Part shown: positions 38,201 to 47,101 of the stretch, piece by piece
Layout: the number at the start of each line of letters is the position of its first letter
Position numbering within the stretch: position 1 is the stretch's first letter
From: Barthelona sp. PCE
Taxonomy: Eukaryota > Metamonada: BaSk clade
Length of the DNA stretch: 64,000 bases
NCBI GenBank assembly: GCA_040285745.1
Contig: JAUFOR010000004.1
Location: 558,001-622,000 of the forward strand
Direction: 5' to 3'
Notes under the pieces: model-generated
The model's database searches: none
What the model was told of the DNA's origin: nothing
The model's input: only the letters and a program-made list of their open reading frames with translations
Position numbers and translations under genes: made by a program

Positions 38201-41122
38201 GTGACCAAAGTAATCATGTGTTCCATCTAAAGAAATATATGTTACTGTTGTTTTTGATTCATATATGTATAGAAACATAGGATTCAATATTCTAACGTTG
38301 AAGAAATTAACTAGAACATCCTCAAAGAAGACACTACGCAATGTTTTGGAATTGACTTTTCCAATTATATTAAAAAAGATGTCTTGTTGGCTACAACTTC
38401 CAGCATCAGACGGGCACAGGCGCACCAAGTGTAAGCTTGTGGGTGCCGGGAAGGCATTAAATGTCGTAATATCATTATCCCGAATCGATATTGATGAGTA
38501 TGGGTGAGTTGCAATCACACCACTGGAAAAACCACTATTTTCTTTAAAAACAAGATGGCCTCCTTCATGTACATTGACCAAACCACCAATAATCATTGTT
38601 GTTAAATGCATTACACCTTTGACATCAAATAGACATTGGTCCATTCTGTTTACGTTGAGAGACGCACCAACTGGGATGATACATCGGGCCCTCGTGTGGC
38701 AATTGTACGCTTCAACGATTGAGTTACCATAGGAGGTTATAATGCTTGGATTAGTTGACTGCAGGTATATATTTTTGCAATCGGTGATATCCATACGAAC
38801 GGAAGGAGTTACATACACAGCTAGCCCTACGCTGTTTTCCATAGGAGCTATGGATGCTGTTCCTGTCGCTATCTCAAACGAAATTATTGTTGATACTGTA
38901 ACGTCGAATTCTCCCTCAGTACTTATAACCAGCTCAAAACGACCACCTCCAGTGTTGAAACGAGTTCCACTATGTTGCCAGAGGTGAAAAACTGATAAAA
39001 CGTCCCCACTCATGATTACTGTTGGGACACCCCCAACAGAGTTGTAAAACGCTGAATAATGAACTATATCGAATGAGGTTGAGTCGATGTGTATATGCGG
39101 TGCCTCACCCTTGTAAACCAAGAAAATATGAACATCTGTTATTCCTCCCAAAGAGTGCAGGTCGAAAACATGAAGTTTAGAAAACAGCATTATCCTTTCG
39201 CTAGTCACGTATACAGATCCGGTAAACGCACCTGTCAAAATGAAATGGGGCAGAGTTTGAGTTATAGAACCGAAGTTCACAGTGTCAGTGTCGTCTCCAC
39301 GTAAAACTACTGATCCAATACCCGAAATTTTAAATGTTTCCAGATTCGAGCTTAGATATGTTGTTGACGTGGGAAACGAGACGAGCATCTGCTCTATATC
39401 AGAAAACTCACAAATGGAACCAGGGAACGCAATAAACATGTCATTTTCAGCATCTTCCAAGCATTTTCCAAATACATCATCGTAATAAGCAACTCGATAG
39501 ATGCTATCTAAGTAGGAAATATCTGCAGGGTCAATACTTTTCCCTAACAAAATTGTGCCCCTATTGCTACTTGCTGGTGGAGAAATAGTATACCCTGCTC
39601 CACCTTGATCATCATCCAGTGCATCGATGTATATTGTTGACTTGATTGTATTCGGAGCTATTGTTATTAAAGCTATTGATTTAGCAACCAAAATATGTAA
39701 AAAAGCATCATCGTCCAGAGAAATGGTTGCGCTCTTCTTTGCTTCCAGCAACCCAACGTGGACTGAAACGTCGTACAGCGTCAAGTACGCTGCTTTTTCA
39801 ACAACTTGCACATGATCAAACACAAACCGTCCTTCTTTCAGTTGAACATCGCCTGCTGTACTAAAAAATCCAATTTTCACAGTTTGTGCCATGATCGTCA
39901 GCATATTCACAGATATGATGAGTGAATCAGCTTCTATATATTGGGTTTGAATATGAACGTTAGTTGGATTAATTTGTGTAATATTTCGTATGGAAAGAGT
40001 TCCCATTCCCTTGAGCATGACCATTTCAATACTGGTAGAACTGCCCATTACTACCATATCATCAACCCGGACAACATGGGCGTGTAAAGTTAGTATTGAT
40101 GAAAGCAATGTTAAAGTGTTGATACTGAGCAAATCTATAGATACATCAAACACTAAACTATCTGAATAAATAACATTTGCTATGGTTACATTCGCGTAGC
40201 TGTTGGCTGCGTAAAAATGGCACTTGATTCCACTGTCAACATGAAGTGTACCTTCCACGTATACAGCCATTTCGTTAGCATCTAAAGTACCTATTTGGGC
40301 TTTTTCCTTTGTGTTGATGTTTCCTCCAGTTCCTTCGATTTTCTGCACATGCACACCCTCATGTATTGTCATGTTACCACCATAGCACGTTACGTCACAG
40401 TTCAAATCGTAAAAAACGTGGAAATTTGTTGATTGCTTACCTATAGCATTGGCATACTCACAAAAGCTGCTATCATCTGAGAGCTGTGTGATTGTGAGGT
40501 TAAAAGATGAGTCAATCCTTGGGAATGACACATCCAGTACATAGATCATTCTTTCACACATAATATGAGCAGATGAAACAGTTGCAATAGAGCAGTTCTT
40601 TGCCATAATGAAACCATAGTTACCAATTTGTGAATTGCTCATTATTAATACGTTTGTGTGAAACTCTCCCATTCCAAAGTGATCGAATGTTTTGAAAAAC
40701 ATCTCATCAGCAGTGACAACCCCAGCATCCACAGACGTTACTGTGATCATTGATAATTTTCCTGTCACAGTCAAAGAATGATTATTGAAAAAAATGCGAG
40801 ATGAATCAAAGACCACATTTCCTTCGACTATAACATCATCCTCAAGATGTATGTTAGAAGATGATACCGTCACATTACCAGGGGCAACGAAATACCCGCT
40901 AATACGCACACATGCTCGGTCAAAACTGAGGCTTTTGACGGTGGTTACTCCTGATATCGTTCCTACATCAGAAGATGTTAAAGCTATGTCAGAATCGGGC
41001 ATATATGTGTCTGTGTATGTTATATGTGTTTGTGTAAGTGCAAAAAACAGAGAAAGAAAAATAAAAAGTGTAATTTTGACCCGCACAGTATTGTTAAACC
41101 TTGAAAAAGAGCTGAGCATCAT
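35147..41122 (-). CDS. Giant surface protein, part 1 (N-terminus): signal peptide and beta-helix-like repeats
   Basis: About 1991 residues from ATG 41122 (MMLSSFSRFN); the frame extends 12 codons to a TTG only. A signal peptide is clear (ITLFIFLSLFFALTQTH). The mature chain is a very long series of short strands with the texture of polymorphic-outer-membrane or right-handed beta-helix proteins: repeated V/I-x-V/I steps, Asn/Asp turns, and words such as ITGSITCNDCKIYMNAHTL. There is no membrane span, so secretion or anchoring requires downstream parts 2-4. Its last 30 residues (after about 35244) are out of frame. The locus as a whole would encode about 4665 residues. Confidence 0.78.
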   Translation of the reverse strand: MMLSSFSRFNNTVRVKITLFIFLSLFFALTQTHITYTDTYMPDSDIALTSSDVGTISGVTTVKSLSFDRACVRISGYFVAPGNVTVSSSNIHLEDDVIVEGNVVFDSSRIFFNNHSLTVTGKLSMITVTSVDAGVVTADEMFFKTFDHFGMGEFHTNVLIMSNSQIGNYGFIMAKNCSIATVSSAHIMCERMIYVLDVSFPRIDSSFNLTITQLSDDSSFCEYANAIGKQSTNFHVFYDLNCDVTCYGGNMTIHEGVHVQKIEGTGGNINTKEKAQIGTLDANEMAVYVEGTLHVDSGIKCHFYAANSYANVTIANVIYSDSLVFDVSIDLLSINTLTLLSSILTLHAHVVRVDDMVVMGSSTSIEMVMLKGMGTLSIRNITQINPTNVHIQTQYIEADSLIISVNMLTIMAQTVKIGFFSTAGDVQLKEGRFVFDHVQVVEKAAYLTLYDVSVHVGLLEAKKSATISLDDDAFLHILVAKSIALITIAPNTIKSTIYIDALDDDQGGAGYTISPPASSNRGTILLGKSIDPADISYLDSIYRVAYYDDVFGKCLEDAENDMFIAFPGSICEFSDIEQMLVSFPTSTTYLSSNLETFKISGIGSVVLRGDDTDTVNFGSITQTLPHFILTGAFTGSVYVTSERIMLFSKLHVFDLHSLGGITDVHIFLVYKGEAPHIHIDSTSFDIVHYSAFYNSVGGVPTVIMSGDVLSVFHLWQHSGTRFNTGGGRFELVISTEGEFDVTVSTIISFEIATGTASIAPMENSVGLAVYVTPSVRMDITDCKNIYLQSTNPSIITSYGNSIVEAYNCHTRARCIIPVGASLNVNRMDQCLFDVKGVMHLTTMIIGGLVNVHEGGHLVFKENSGFSSGVIATHPYSSISIRDNDITTFNAFPAPTSLHLVRLCPSDAGSCSQQDIFFNIIGKVNSKTLRSVFFEDVLVNFFNVRILNPMFLYIYESKTTVTYISLDGTHDYFGHLYTNVAFNKYHMLADSFVLLDSVPSAELNVAAMGKTTVYDGTFTTIRNVADCCIAGTVRFIPRPEHTLTHTPPSVLEVTYFVISEGLRMEYNADDQIDYITDGGVLVQTGLSDNFTESYSIVDGGVYELLPAETSIDVPNYFNGTVYHDASHKLEVHVGHNVTLRLDGKTNQPVEIHVSGGTLHLALTVHKILKFVGSPDELILSGNATLTTSLLAMDPVLSCLVPSYFFVSASSDITVICEYGSVSVIATGDISITATLSLRHASFEGELADVTIQEAVEGAIGHVKSINLLTGGIVLNHPTTYITRNVHTGEVAIDCAIDHCSVVFPEESIFDGFVLTSPEPSGVSIHVMDSKMYSTTVDCIVNATGETMLNGNFGSKIFAYKSIHLNSTTIKSLFLMPGSRATGVITATNVVMLPTSRWNSINGNVLYLVNSPSALWSCGTCDVVYGNRYQLPFKFKAMSDLDVSFSMNDVMEENPVAIPPHVNSITVGEEFSDDKMTKDRVLFEDAPAYTSTPTIHTGDTFTHVFYRNFELKETVTETNTHVFAYDVIVNSLIIRNTSSVRLAYRVDGDLVLDNSFAFLDADVTITGSITCNDCKIYMNAHTLRVESGVVLSVYTDESPEKGCGIVNGTLVTSSLVLNSDTSTRIVRASIETESFIHMGYAIVEIGAFIKTDSLSINGGWTSGAIVVNREFTIDDSIITQKELAANSTLSFESKAFTSGDFEHICELFTRVRIMGDIRITANFNCLRVVLRDAPNVDIIVKHARVYGRAGSIRVEEDGYLILPDLETHFTKLSIAGQFDLVSFTPHLTMLSIGTLSVETDCMTMFVHALSVDTLQIHNITVELRTLNLNVVNIESSSGKLISLAPMRTLRTVTDSSLEIEVPTQTTDLTITNSTVEFTDITHFTGSTAFVDSTVGLRSVSDIDDAFRIDNSRVLVGNAVSYTTCVFSTGSTITINNCLSPAILIEGFSLTEINGNLRYDSSQNQFHTDYWIHIHRFPPGRPPDQSDRHHNSGC

Positions 41123-41343
41123 TTTCGATACAACAATACGAATGAAAAGGGTATTCAATGTGTAATTAGGAAGTTGGTTGTTGTAGTGTATAGTTACTCT
41201 TATGGTTTTTTAAGCGAGGTGCATTGTCTTTTTAAGGAATAAACATCCACATGAAGCATGCAAAAAGAAGATATTTTGGAATATTGAGCAAAGCTGAAGT
41301 GTTGTGCCATTCATTACCTTTTCACTGATAACTATTTTGTAAC

Positions 41344-43245
41344 ATGCCAGCTAAACCGGGGTTAACACCAGAATTTAAAGCGATTCTTGACCAGGTGTCG
41401 TTTAAAACCCCTGATCTGAAGAATTTGCGCCTCAACTTTGATAGCGACTCTGAGAGTCCTGTCAGCTCCGCATTTTCAGTTCCTTCAGTGTCTTCCAACC
41501 ACGAGGAAGAGATTTACAAGCATCAAATTGCAGTTCTTCAAGAGCAGCTCGCTATGAGCTCTTTTCAGCACAAAAAGGAGATCTCGCACCTGAAGACATC
41601 GTTTCTTGACGAAAAGATGCGGTTCAAGAAAGAAATTAGGGGATTAGAGGACGAGGTTGAGCAGTTGAAGATGTCCAAGAAAAAGCAAATTGGTGCCCTT
41701 CGGCAATCAGAAGAAATCAGTTCATCAGCGCTGGATGAGCTGAGGACGGCTCCTTTGATCGTTGATGTAAGAGAACGTGACGGAAACGACGTTTTGAGTA
41801 CAATTCGTCGTCGTGTACACGAATTAATGACACCGTATCGTAATAGAGAGGCAGAATTTCAAGCAGTAAGCATCGATCTCGAGCAGAAGAAGCAAGAGAT
41901 TGCTCAGTTGAAAGATACGCTTATTGAGAAGCAGAACCACATACAGGTTCTAACAAAAGCATCTGTTTCAAACGTTGATACAAGAACAAGAAGCGTTCCA
42001 GCCGAAGAAAGCTCACATACACAGGAGCTGAGGACGAAGATCAATGAATTGGAAAGCGCCAACCTTGTTTTACAAGAACACATTAATATGGCAAAGGAGT
42101 CCGAAACAAAAAGCGATCGACAGTATAAGATGCTGGTTGAAGACAAGCAGTATCTAGAGAAGGAAGTAAGCAAGAAGACAGGTGAACTGCGCATTCTGAC
42201 GGAGGAGAATACTAGGCTTCGAGATCGAAATCTTGAATTGCAAAATTATAAGGATGAAAGTCAGCATATGCTTTTACAGGAATTACAAAACAACAGGTTG
42301 GATTTCCAACAAGTTTCTTCCCAAGAGTTGCAGCGTATGCGCGATCTATGGAATATTGAGAGGGAAAAGCAAAGAATAGAGTTGATAGAGGGTTATGAGA
42401 AACAGATGAATCATTTAAAGCACTCTAACGATGAACTTTTGGCCGAAATGAAGCATCTTCGTAAGGAAAAAGAGAATATTGTTTCTGATTATCATGAGTG
42501 CCTGGGCCGATTGAGGTTAATAGAGGAATCAACAAATAAGCGTATTAATGAACTCATTGGCACGGTTTCAGCAAAAACCATTGAGGTACAGAAGTGTCAG
42601 CTCACTGCAGAAGATTACCGTCAACGATATCTAGATTTTGAGGATAGGCTTGATCGTAGTGAAAAGAAAGTGCACCTACTCAGGAAGGAGGTACTTGTCG
42701 TCACCAAGGAGAAAGACGACACAATTAGGATGATTAGAGCTGAGCACGCAGATATGCGCTATGAACTGCAAAGACTACGTGAGCTAGAGGCCCAGTTCGA
42801 GGGTGGCAAGCCCAATGATGTGGTTGGCAGCTTCACTGCGCTATCGTTTCAGATCACTTCACTCCGCGAACGTTTGGAGCATGCTGAGAAGGAACGACTT
42901 ACTTACGAGGAGAGATATAAGCAGTTGGAACAAGCAAACTCGAGTGCAAGTCAACCACACCAGTATATTGTTGATCTATGCAGAGAGAAGGAGGCAAAGA
43001 TTGGAAATCTTGAAAGAATGCTTGCGTCAACACGAAAACACTTAAAAACAGCTGAGGGAAGTCGCGATAAATACGAAGGTGAGCTTAAACGATTGCTGTC
43101 ACAACGTAGCACTCTAATTAATGTATTGAAATCAGTTCCTCAGTTGCAAAAGAGTGAACGTATGGTTTCTCTTCTTAATTCTATTGGAGAAAGTACTGTT
43201 GAACATGTCTCACAGCCAATGTGGGCCAGGAAACTGGGGACTTAA
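41344..43245 (+). CDS. Long coiled-coil protein, possibly ciliary or centrosomal
   Basis: A 633-residue protein. Residues 1-45 are Pro/Ser-rich (TPEFKAILDQ, SDSESPVSS). From about 50 to 600 it is almost continuously coiled coil, rich in Glu, Lys, Gln and Leu heptads, with a break near 455-480. The C-terminus (QPMWARKLGT) is short and polar. No enzymatic domain exists. Coiled-coil proteins of this size are common in basal bodies, axonemes and Golgi; its position next to DRC10-like and IFT27-like genes is suggestive only. It ends one base before the convergent gene at 43247. Confidence 0.75.
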   Translation: MPAKPGLTPEFKAILDQVSFKTPDLKNLRLNFDSDSESPVSSAFSVPSVSSNHEEEIYKHQIAVLQEQLAMSSFQHKKEISHLKTSFLDEKMRFKKEIRGLEDEVEQLKMSKKKQIGALRQSEEISSSALDELRTAPLIVDVRERDGNDVLSTIRRRVHELMTPYRNREAEFQAVSIDLEQKKQEIAQLKDTLIEKQNHIQVLTKASVSNVDTRTRSVPAEESSHTQELRTKINELESANLVLQEHINMAKESETKSDRQYKMLVEDKQYLEKEVSKKTGELRILTEENTRLRDRNLELQNYKDESQHMLLQELQNNRLDFQQVSSQELQRMRDLWNIEREKQRIELIEGYEKQMNHLKHSNDELLAEMKHLRKEKENIVSDYHECLGRLRLIEESTNKRINELIGTVSAKTIEVQKCQLTAEDYRQRYLDFEDRLDRSEKKVHLLRKEVLVVTKEKDDTIRMIRAEHADMRYELQRLRELEAQFEGGKPNDVVGSFTALSFQITSLRERLEHAEKERLTYEERYKQLEQANSSASQPHQYIVDLCREKEAKIGNLERMLASTRKHLKTAEGSRDKYEGELKRLLSQRSTLINVLKSVPQLQKSERMVSLLNSIGESTVEHVSQPMWARKLGT

Positions 43246-43246
43246 C

Positions 43247-43852
43247 CTAAACTTTATTAAAATATTGCAAAAGAGCCAATCCGCTTTTAACACTCTTTGG
43301 AATTATAGGTTCTTCTTCCACATCACTATCAAGGTCACTCATATCCTCTTCCTCTTCAGGATAAACTACATTCCATTGTTTGACTGATACAGAGTCAAGC
43401 ATCATCTGCAAAGCAAAAGCTGCATCGGCTAGTTCAGAAATAAACCATGGTTCATCAATAGGAAGGTTGTTGACTGTCAGGAAATGGTTGATGTCTTCTT
43501 CTGATGAAGGATCTGTAATAAGGTTAATGATGAAACCGATACTTAAAAATCGAACACATTTTTCACAATACCAACGTAATGATGTGATCCTAAGTGTCCT
43601 ATCGGATAAGCTGGGCTCGAAACCAGGGATCAAAAAGATTTCTTCAGCTGGAGTACCTGTTGTACCACAACACTCACAGGTTGCTGTGTCTTGCCCTGAA
43701 ATGAACTCATCAAGGTCTTCCCTTTCCGTTTCAGTTGTGCAAGGTACTTCTGTGAAATCAAACAGTCTGGGAACGAGGACTGGTTGTAGTAAAAGGTTTT
43801 TCTTTGCGATATGCTCAAGTAAGCTGTCAAATTCCGAGTGTGTGAAGGTCAT
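43247..43852 (-). CDS. Small zinc-binding-like protein with two CxxC motifs
   Basis: A 201-residue protein from ATG 43852 (MTFTHSEFDS); the frame extends 14 codons to a TTG. Two Cys pairs, CECC near residue 78 and CEKC near residue 116, are spaced as in a treble-clef or rubredoxin-like zinc site. The C-terminal 40 residues are very acidic (PEEEEDMSDLDSDVEEE). I do not recognise the family. The AATAAA poly(A)-like hexamer lies inside the last codons (AAT AAA GTT TAG), and a single base separates this stop from that of the convergent coiled-coil gene. Confidence 0.6.
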   Translation of the reverse strand: MTFTHSEFDSLLEHIAKKNLLLQPVLVPRLFDFTEVPCTTETEREDLDEFISGQDTATCECCGTTGTPAEEIFLIPGFEPSLSDRTLRITSLRWYCEKCVRFLSIGFIINLITDPSSEEDINHFLTVNNLPIDEPWFISELADAAFALQMMLDSVSVKQWNVVYPEEEEDMSDLDSDVEEEPIIPKSVKSGLALLQYFNKV

Positions 43853-43942
43853 GTGTGTGTTATTCGCTTGAAAGAGTGAGAAACTGTCAAACAAGAAGTT
43901 TGTTCGTATTCAATGTATTTTGTTTTTACACCCTTTTCGAAC

Positions 43943-45100
43943 ATGAACGCGCTTAGAAACATCGAAGCCAAGCGAGTATTCCAGGTTCTTAACAGTGCAA
44001 TTGCCAGCCTGGACGTTTTACTAAAGATATCTTCGCAAGCTGTTGTAGAATCACATGATTTCGCGTTGAATCACCCGGACGTGCACGTAAACATCGTGGC
44101 TATTCAGCGTTTGAGCGATCAATACGATCATTTGGAGAGTTTGTCAAACCACCGTTCAAATACACGTGATATGCGTGAGAAGTCAAAGGAACTCCGCAAT
44201 CTCGTCAAGAACGTGTGCAGGAAACTCACGGTTGACACACAGACCTTTGAAAGGATTTTTGAACTTGATCAGGAAGACGATTTAGGAACACATGCAGGTC
44301 TTGTACAATTCAAGCAGACCATTGCAGACCTCAAGGAGCTACTTTTGCTTCGTATTTCAAAGACTAATTCGGTTGGCGTTGAGAATTCAGAGGAAATCAT
44401 TCAAGATATTTTGTTACAGGAGAGTAAGATCACAGAAGAGATCAAGCAGCTTAAGTTGCGGCTCAACAACCTGAGAGAGACGAATAATGTTAAGAAGAAG
44501 AAGAAGAATTACATCCTGAACAATCTGACTAACGAAATCAATACAATTCAACGACAGTTTGAGAAGCAGATGAACAACATCAAGGAGCACAACAACTTTG
44601 AGAAACAGAATCATTACAACAACTTTGAGGAGAAATCTTTTTTGATCGAGGAGCAGTTAACTCAGTTGAAGGTTGGGCTGAAGGATTTGAAGGAGCTTAA
44701 CCGCACAAAGGAACACGAGCTCGTGAGCCTCAAGAACTCTAAGCAGGCAAAGGTTCAGACGCGTATAGATTCGTACGACAATGATATGTTCGAGAAGCGT
44801 TTGATTTATGATAATTTATTGAAGGAGAAAGAGGAGATCGATGCGGAAACTGAGCGTCTCCAGGCATACTTCAAGGAGATTGACGAGGAAAGAGAGAAGG
44901 AGCGAAAGCGAATCGAAGAAGAACTGGAGAGAGAACGTGAAGAACGTCGCATTAAGCGTATTGTAACAATCCAGAGTCTATGGCGCGGAAGACAATGGCG
45001 CAAGGCCAACGCAAAGGTAATCACTAAGATGAAACAGAGGGCGACAAAGAGAGCTGATGAGATGAAGAGGAAGTCCAAATCACGTAATAGACGTCGCTAA
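43943..45100 (+). CDS. Dynein regulatory complex subunit 10 (IQCD)-like protein
   Basis: A 385-residue protein from ATG 43943 (MNALRNIEAKRVFQVL); another in-frame ATG lies ten codons upstream. The N-terminus IEAKRVFQVLNSAI parallels the IEAKRIM.ILDEAI start of the conserved part of IQCD/DRC10. Coiled coil fills residues 150-340, including an R-x-x-SYDNDMFEK block like the KYDTEMGEK block of IQCD. An IQ motif (IQSLWRGRQWRK) comes near residue 350, and then a highly basic tail. DRC10 is part of the nexin-dynein regulatory complex on motile axonemes. The match of start, central block and IQ-plus-basic end is good evidence for orthology. The stop is 8 bp from the convergent TMCO1 gene. Confidence 0.75.
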   Translation: MNALRNIEAKRVFQVLNSAIASLDVLLKISSQAVVESHDFALNHPDVHVNIVAIQRLSDQYDHLESLSNHRSNTRDMREKSKELRNLVKNVCRKLTVDTQTFERIFELDQEDDLGTHAGLVQFKQTIADLKELLLLRISKTNSVGVENSEEIIQDILLQESKITEEIKQLKLRLNNLRETNNVKKKKKNYILNNLTNEINTIQRQFEKQMNNIKEHNNFEKQNHYNNFEEKSFLIEEQLTQLKVGLKDLKELNRTKEHELVSLKNSKQAKVQTRIDSYDNDMFEKRLIYDNLLKEKEEIDAETERLQAYFKEIDEEREKERKRIEEELEREREERRIKRIVTIQSLWRGRQWRKANAKVITKMKQRATKRADEMKRKSKSRNRRR

Positions 45101-45108
45101 TCATGTAT

Positions 45109-45666
45109 TTATTGTAAATTCTGCTGTTCCTCAAGCTTTTTCTGGAAGTTGGAGAAGGGAGACTTCGGAATGGAGTTGTTAAATAACAATGAAATGTGCT
45201 TCCTGAAACTCAGGTTGGTCAATGTGTAAAGGAACATGAATCCAGCTTGGTTGACACCGGAGCCGGCGATTCCACGGAAAGCAATCTTCTTGATTGGGCC
45301 TATGGGGTTGAATGGAAGAGAAGCAAGAGCAATTCCAGCGAATTTCTTGCGTAATACACGGAAACCAAAAAACATAGCTGCCATATTGACAATTGCGCTC
45401 TTGAACTTAGATTTCTGCATATTGTTCTGAAGAGAAGTAATTCGTGACTCAGCATCACTGATACTCTTCTCGTGCTTCTTCTTTGAAAGAATATCAACCT
45501 TACGCTTTTTCAGCTGTTTGTACTCGTTGATTGCCTTCACAAGACTTTCACGTGCAGACTTATATGAAGGAGAGCGATAAGCAAAATAGTAGCTTACAAG
45601 CTCAATGAGCAATCCAATTATCAGAGAGTAGATTACAACCAGTGGTGCTTGAAATGAAAATCCCAT
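45109..45666 (-). CDS. TMCO1: TMCO1-like ER calcium-leak/translocon-associated membrane protein
   Basis: A 185-residue protein, almost the length of human TMCO1 (188). I chose ATG 45666 (MGFSFQAPLV); the frame continues only to a TTG. It has an N-terminal helix, a long basic coiled coil (YKSARESLVKAINEYKQLKKRK... to about residue 90), then helices with the conserved KLPF-like ASLPFNPIGPIKKIAFRGI block and FMFLYTLTNLSFRKHISLL. This order is diagnostic for the EMC3/TMCO1/GET1 (Oxa1-like) superfamily, TMCO1 branch. TMCO1 takes part in multipass membrane-protein insertion at the ER and was described as a calcium-load channel. The stop codon is embedded in CAATAAAT. Confidence 0.9.
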   Translation of the reverse strand: MGFSFQAPLVVIYSLIIGLLIELVSYYFAYRSPSYKSARESLVKAINEYKQLKKRKVDILSKKKHEKSISDAESRITSLQNNMQKSKFKSAIVNMAAMFFGFRVLRKKFAGIALASLPFNPIGPIKKIAFRGIAGSGVNQAGFMFLYTLTNLSFRKHISLLFNNSIPKSPFSNFQKKLEEQQNLQ

Positions 45667-45987
45667 TTGAATGTGTGATGAAGAGGGTGTGTATTTGGAA
45701 TACAATTTTTAGTTGTTCGAGTATTATTTCATCATAAGCGTACATTTTTACGCACGTATAAAGGTGTACGTGGGAGTAGCACGTTTATGGATCCATAAAA
45801 GCGTTAACAAAATTGATTGCTGAAAATTTTGCTTTTGTTGAAGGTGCAATATATTCTGAGCTTCAATGTGTAGTAAAATATACACGATGCACACATTGTC
45901 ATGCATTCAAAGTCTTTTTTGTAATGCAAAGACTAGTTTTCCATTTTATTATCTCTTTTTCTCCTTTTATTAGGGATTTTTTGCATA
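45667..45987. other. Divergent intergenic region between TMCO1 and IFT27
   Basis: About 320 bp. It contains a palindrome tatggatccata near 45787-45798 and a T-rich stretch just before the IFT27 ATG. No RNA gene or conserved coding frame is seen. Confidence 0.4.
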
Positions 45988-46509
45988 ATGAGCATTTTAA
46001 GAGCACGTGTACTCGTCGTAGGCAGCCAGGGATGCGGTAAGTCAGCGCTTGTACAGACATCGCATTCAGGAAAGTACCCACAGTCATATTCAATGACTTT
46101 ACCAGCTGATTACTGCGTAAAAAGCATCGACAAACTGGATATGGACACAACAGTTGAACTTCATTTGATTGATATATCAGGAGCTGATGTTATGTCTCCT
46201 TTAATTAAGCCATTAATGGCTGAAGGTGATTTGATTATCCTCTGTTTTGATGTAACTGATCGTAAATCGTACACAGAGGCGTTTGAATGGTTAGAGCGTA
46301 TACCCGATCATTTCAGCGGGGTATTAGTTGGATGTAAGAGTGATCTCCCCCATTTAATCAATCAAGAAGAGGTGCAGCACCTCAGCAACGAGACAGAGTT
46401 TCCATTTTTCCCTACATCATCTCTAAACGGAGATGTAGAAGGACCGTTTACACATTTAGCCAATTTTTGGATTCAAAAGTTTAATACCAGAGCAGAGCAA
46501 TTGCATTAA
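45988..46509 (+). CDS. IFT27: IFT27 (RABL4)-like small GTPase of intraflagellar transport
   Basis: A 173-residue Ras-superfamily GTPase. The P-loop is GSQGCGKSAL (residues 12-21). Switch II reads DISGAD instead of DTAGQE, so the catalytic Gln is missing, as in IFT27 proteins. The NKxD motif is CKSD. The block TVELHLIDISGADVMSPL and FEWLERIPDHFSGVLVGCKSDL follow the IFT27 pattern (VELFIFDSAGKELFS, GVLVGNKTDL). There is no C-terminal prenylation Cys, again as in IFT27. In other organisms IFT27 joins IFT25 in IFT-B and links to BBSome export. An atypical Rab is the alternative. It is convergent with the proteasome gene (10-bp gap). Confidence 0.72.
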   Translation: MSILRARVLVVGSQGCGKSALVQTSHSGKYPQSYSMTLPADYCVKSIDKLDMDTTVELHLIDISGADVMSPLIKPLMAEGDLIILCFDVTDRKSYTEAFEWLERIPDHFSGVLVGCKSDLPHLINQEEVQHLSNETEFPFFPTSSLNGDVEGPFTHLANFWIQKFNTRAEQLH

Positions 46510-46519
46510 TCACATTTCT

Positions 46520-47101
46520 TTATTCATTCAAGTCAATAATCTGTATACCATCCTTAGTAATGATTTTGCAAATAAAATTAGGTGCATTTACCAAGAATCT
46601 AGTCTCTAATACTTGAATACACTCTCTTACAATTGTTAAACCTTCATCTAACGTCAAGTTCTCGTGACATCTGCGGTCCAAGACACTAGAACAAAACTTT
46701 GATGCGTAACCGTGAGCAGCTTTTTCCAATTTCACAAGTGTTCCAAGATAATCTATCCAGTAAAGTGAGGGCTTTTCTTTGTCGATACCTGCAATGAGGC
46801 AATTTACGCTCTTGGGGTCCTTGCGTAGCGACCTGGCGATCTCTGAACGAATGAAATTGCTTGTTTCATGAGTTGACAATTCAAGACTATTGCGGAAGGT
46901 TGTTAGGTTAATGTTTGCCTTGATATACTCCAGAAACTGTGCGCCGTCACCACTGCCGTCATCTGTGAGTGCAATAATGTTACCATGGACTTCGTGAAGT
47001 TTGTCTTGATCGTTTACGAGCATCATAATACCACGAGCACGTCCGGTTGACCCCAAACATAGCACGAAATCGGTGCCTGTAAATGCAATTAAAGATTCCA
47101 T
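46520..47101 (-). CDS. PSMB2: 20S proteasome subunit beta-4 (PSMB2/Pre1)
   Basis: A 193-residue protein (human PSMB2: 201). It lacks a propeptide and the catalytic Thr1, as expected for this inactive beta subunit. The start MESLIAFTGTDFVLCLGST parallels METVLGIKGPDFVLVAAD, and DDGSGDGAQFLEYIKANI, YWIDYLGTL, AAHGYASKFCSSVLDRR and the C-terminal RFLVNAPNFICKIITKDGI match PSMB2 in order. It forms part of the beta rings of the 20S core. The stop lies inside GAATAAAG. The usual Ala-Asp-Arg after the first strand is not kept (STGRARG). Confidence 0.9.
   Translation of the reverse strand: MESLIAFTGTDFVLCLGSTGRARGIMMLVNDQDKLHEVHGNIIALTDDGSGDGAQFLEYIKANINLTTFRNSLELSTHETSNFIRSEIARSLRKDPKSVNCLIAGIDKEKPSLYWIDYLGTLVKLEKAAHGYASKFCSSVLDRRCHENLTLDEGLTIVRECIQVLETRFLVNAPNFICKIITKDGIQIIDLNE

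Noticed and set aside
28172-41158. Four independent genes in the giant locus
   Set aside because: Parts 2-4 have no signal peptide or credible start, while reading continues across each junction after one-base changes.
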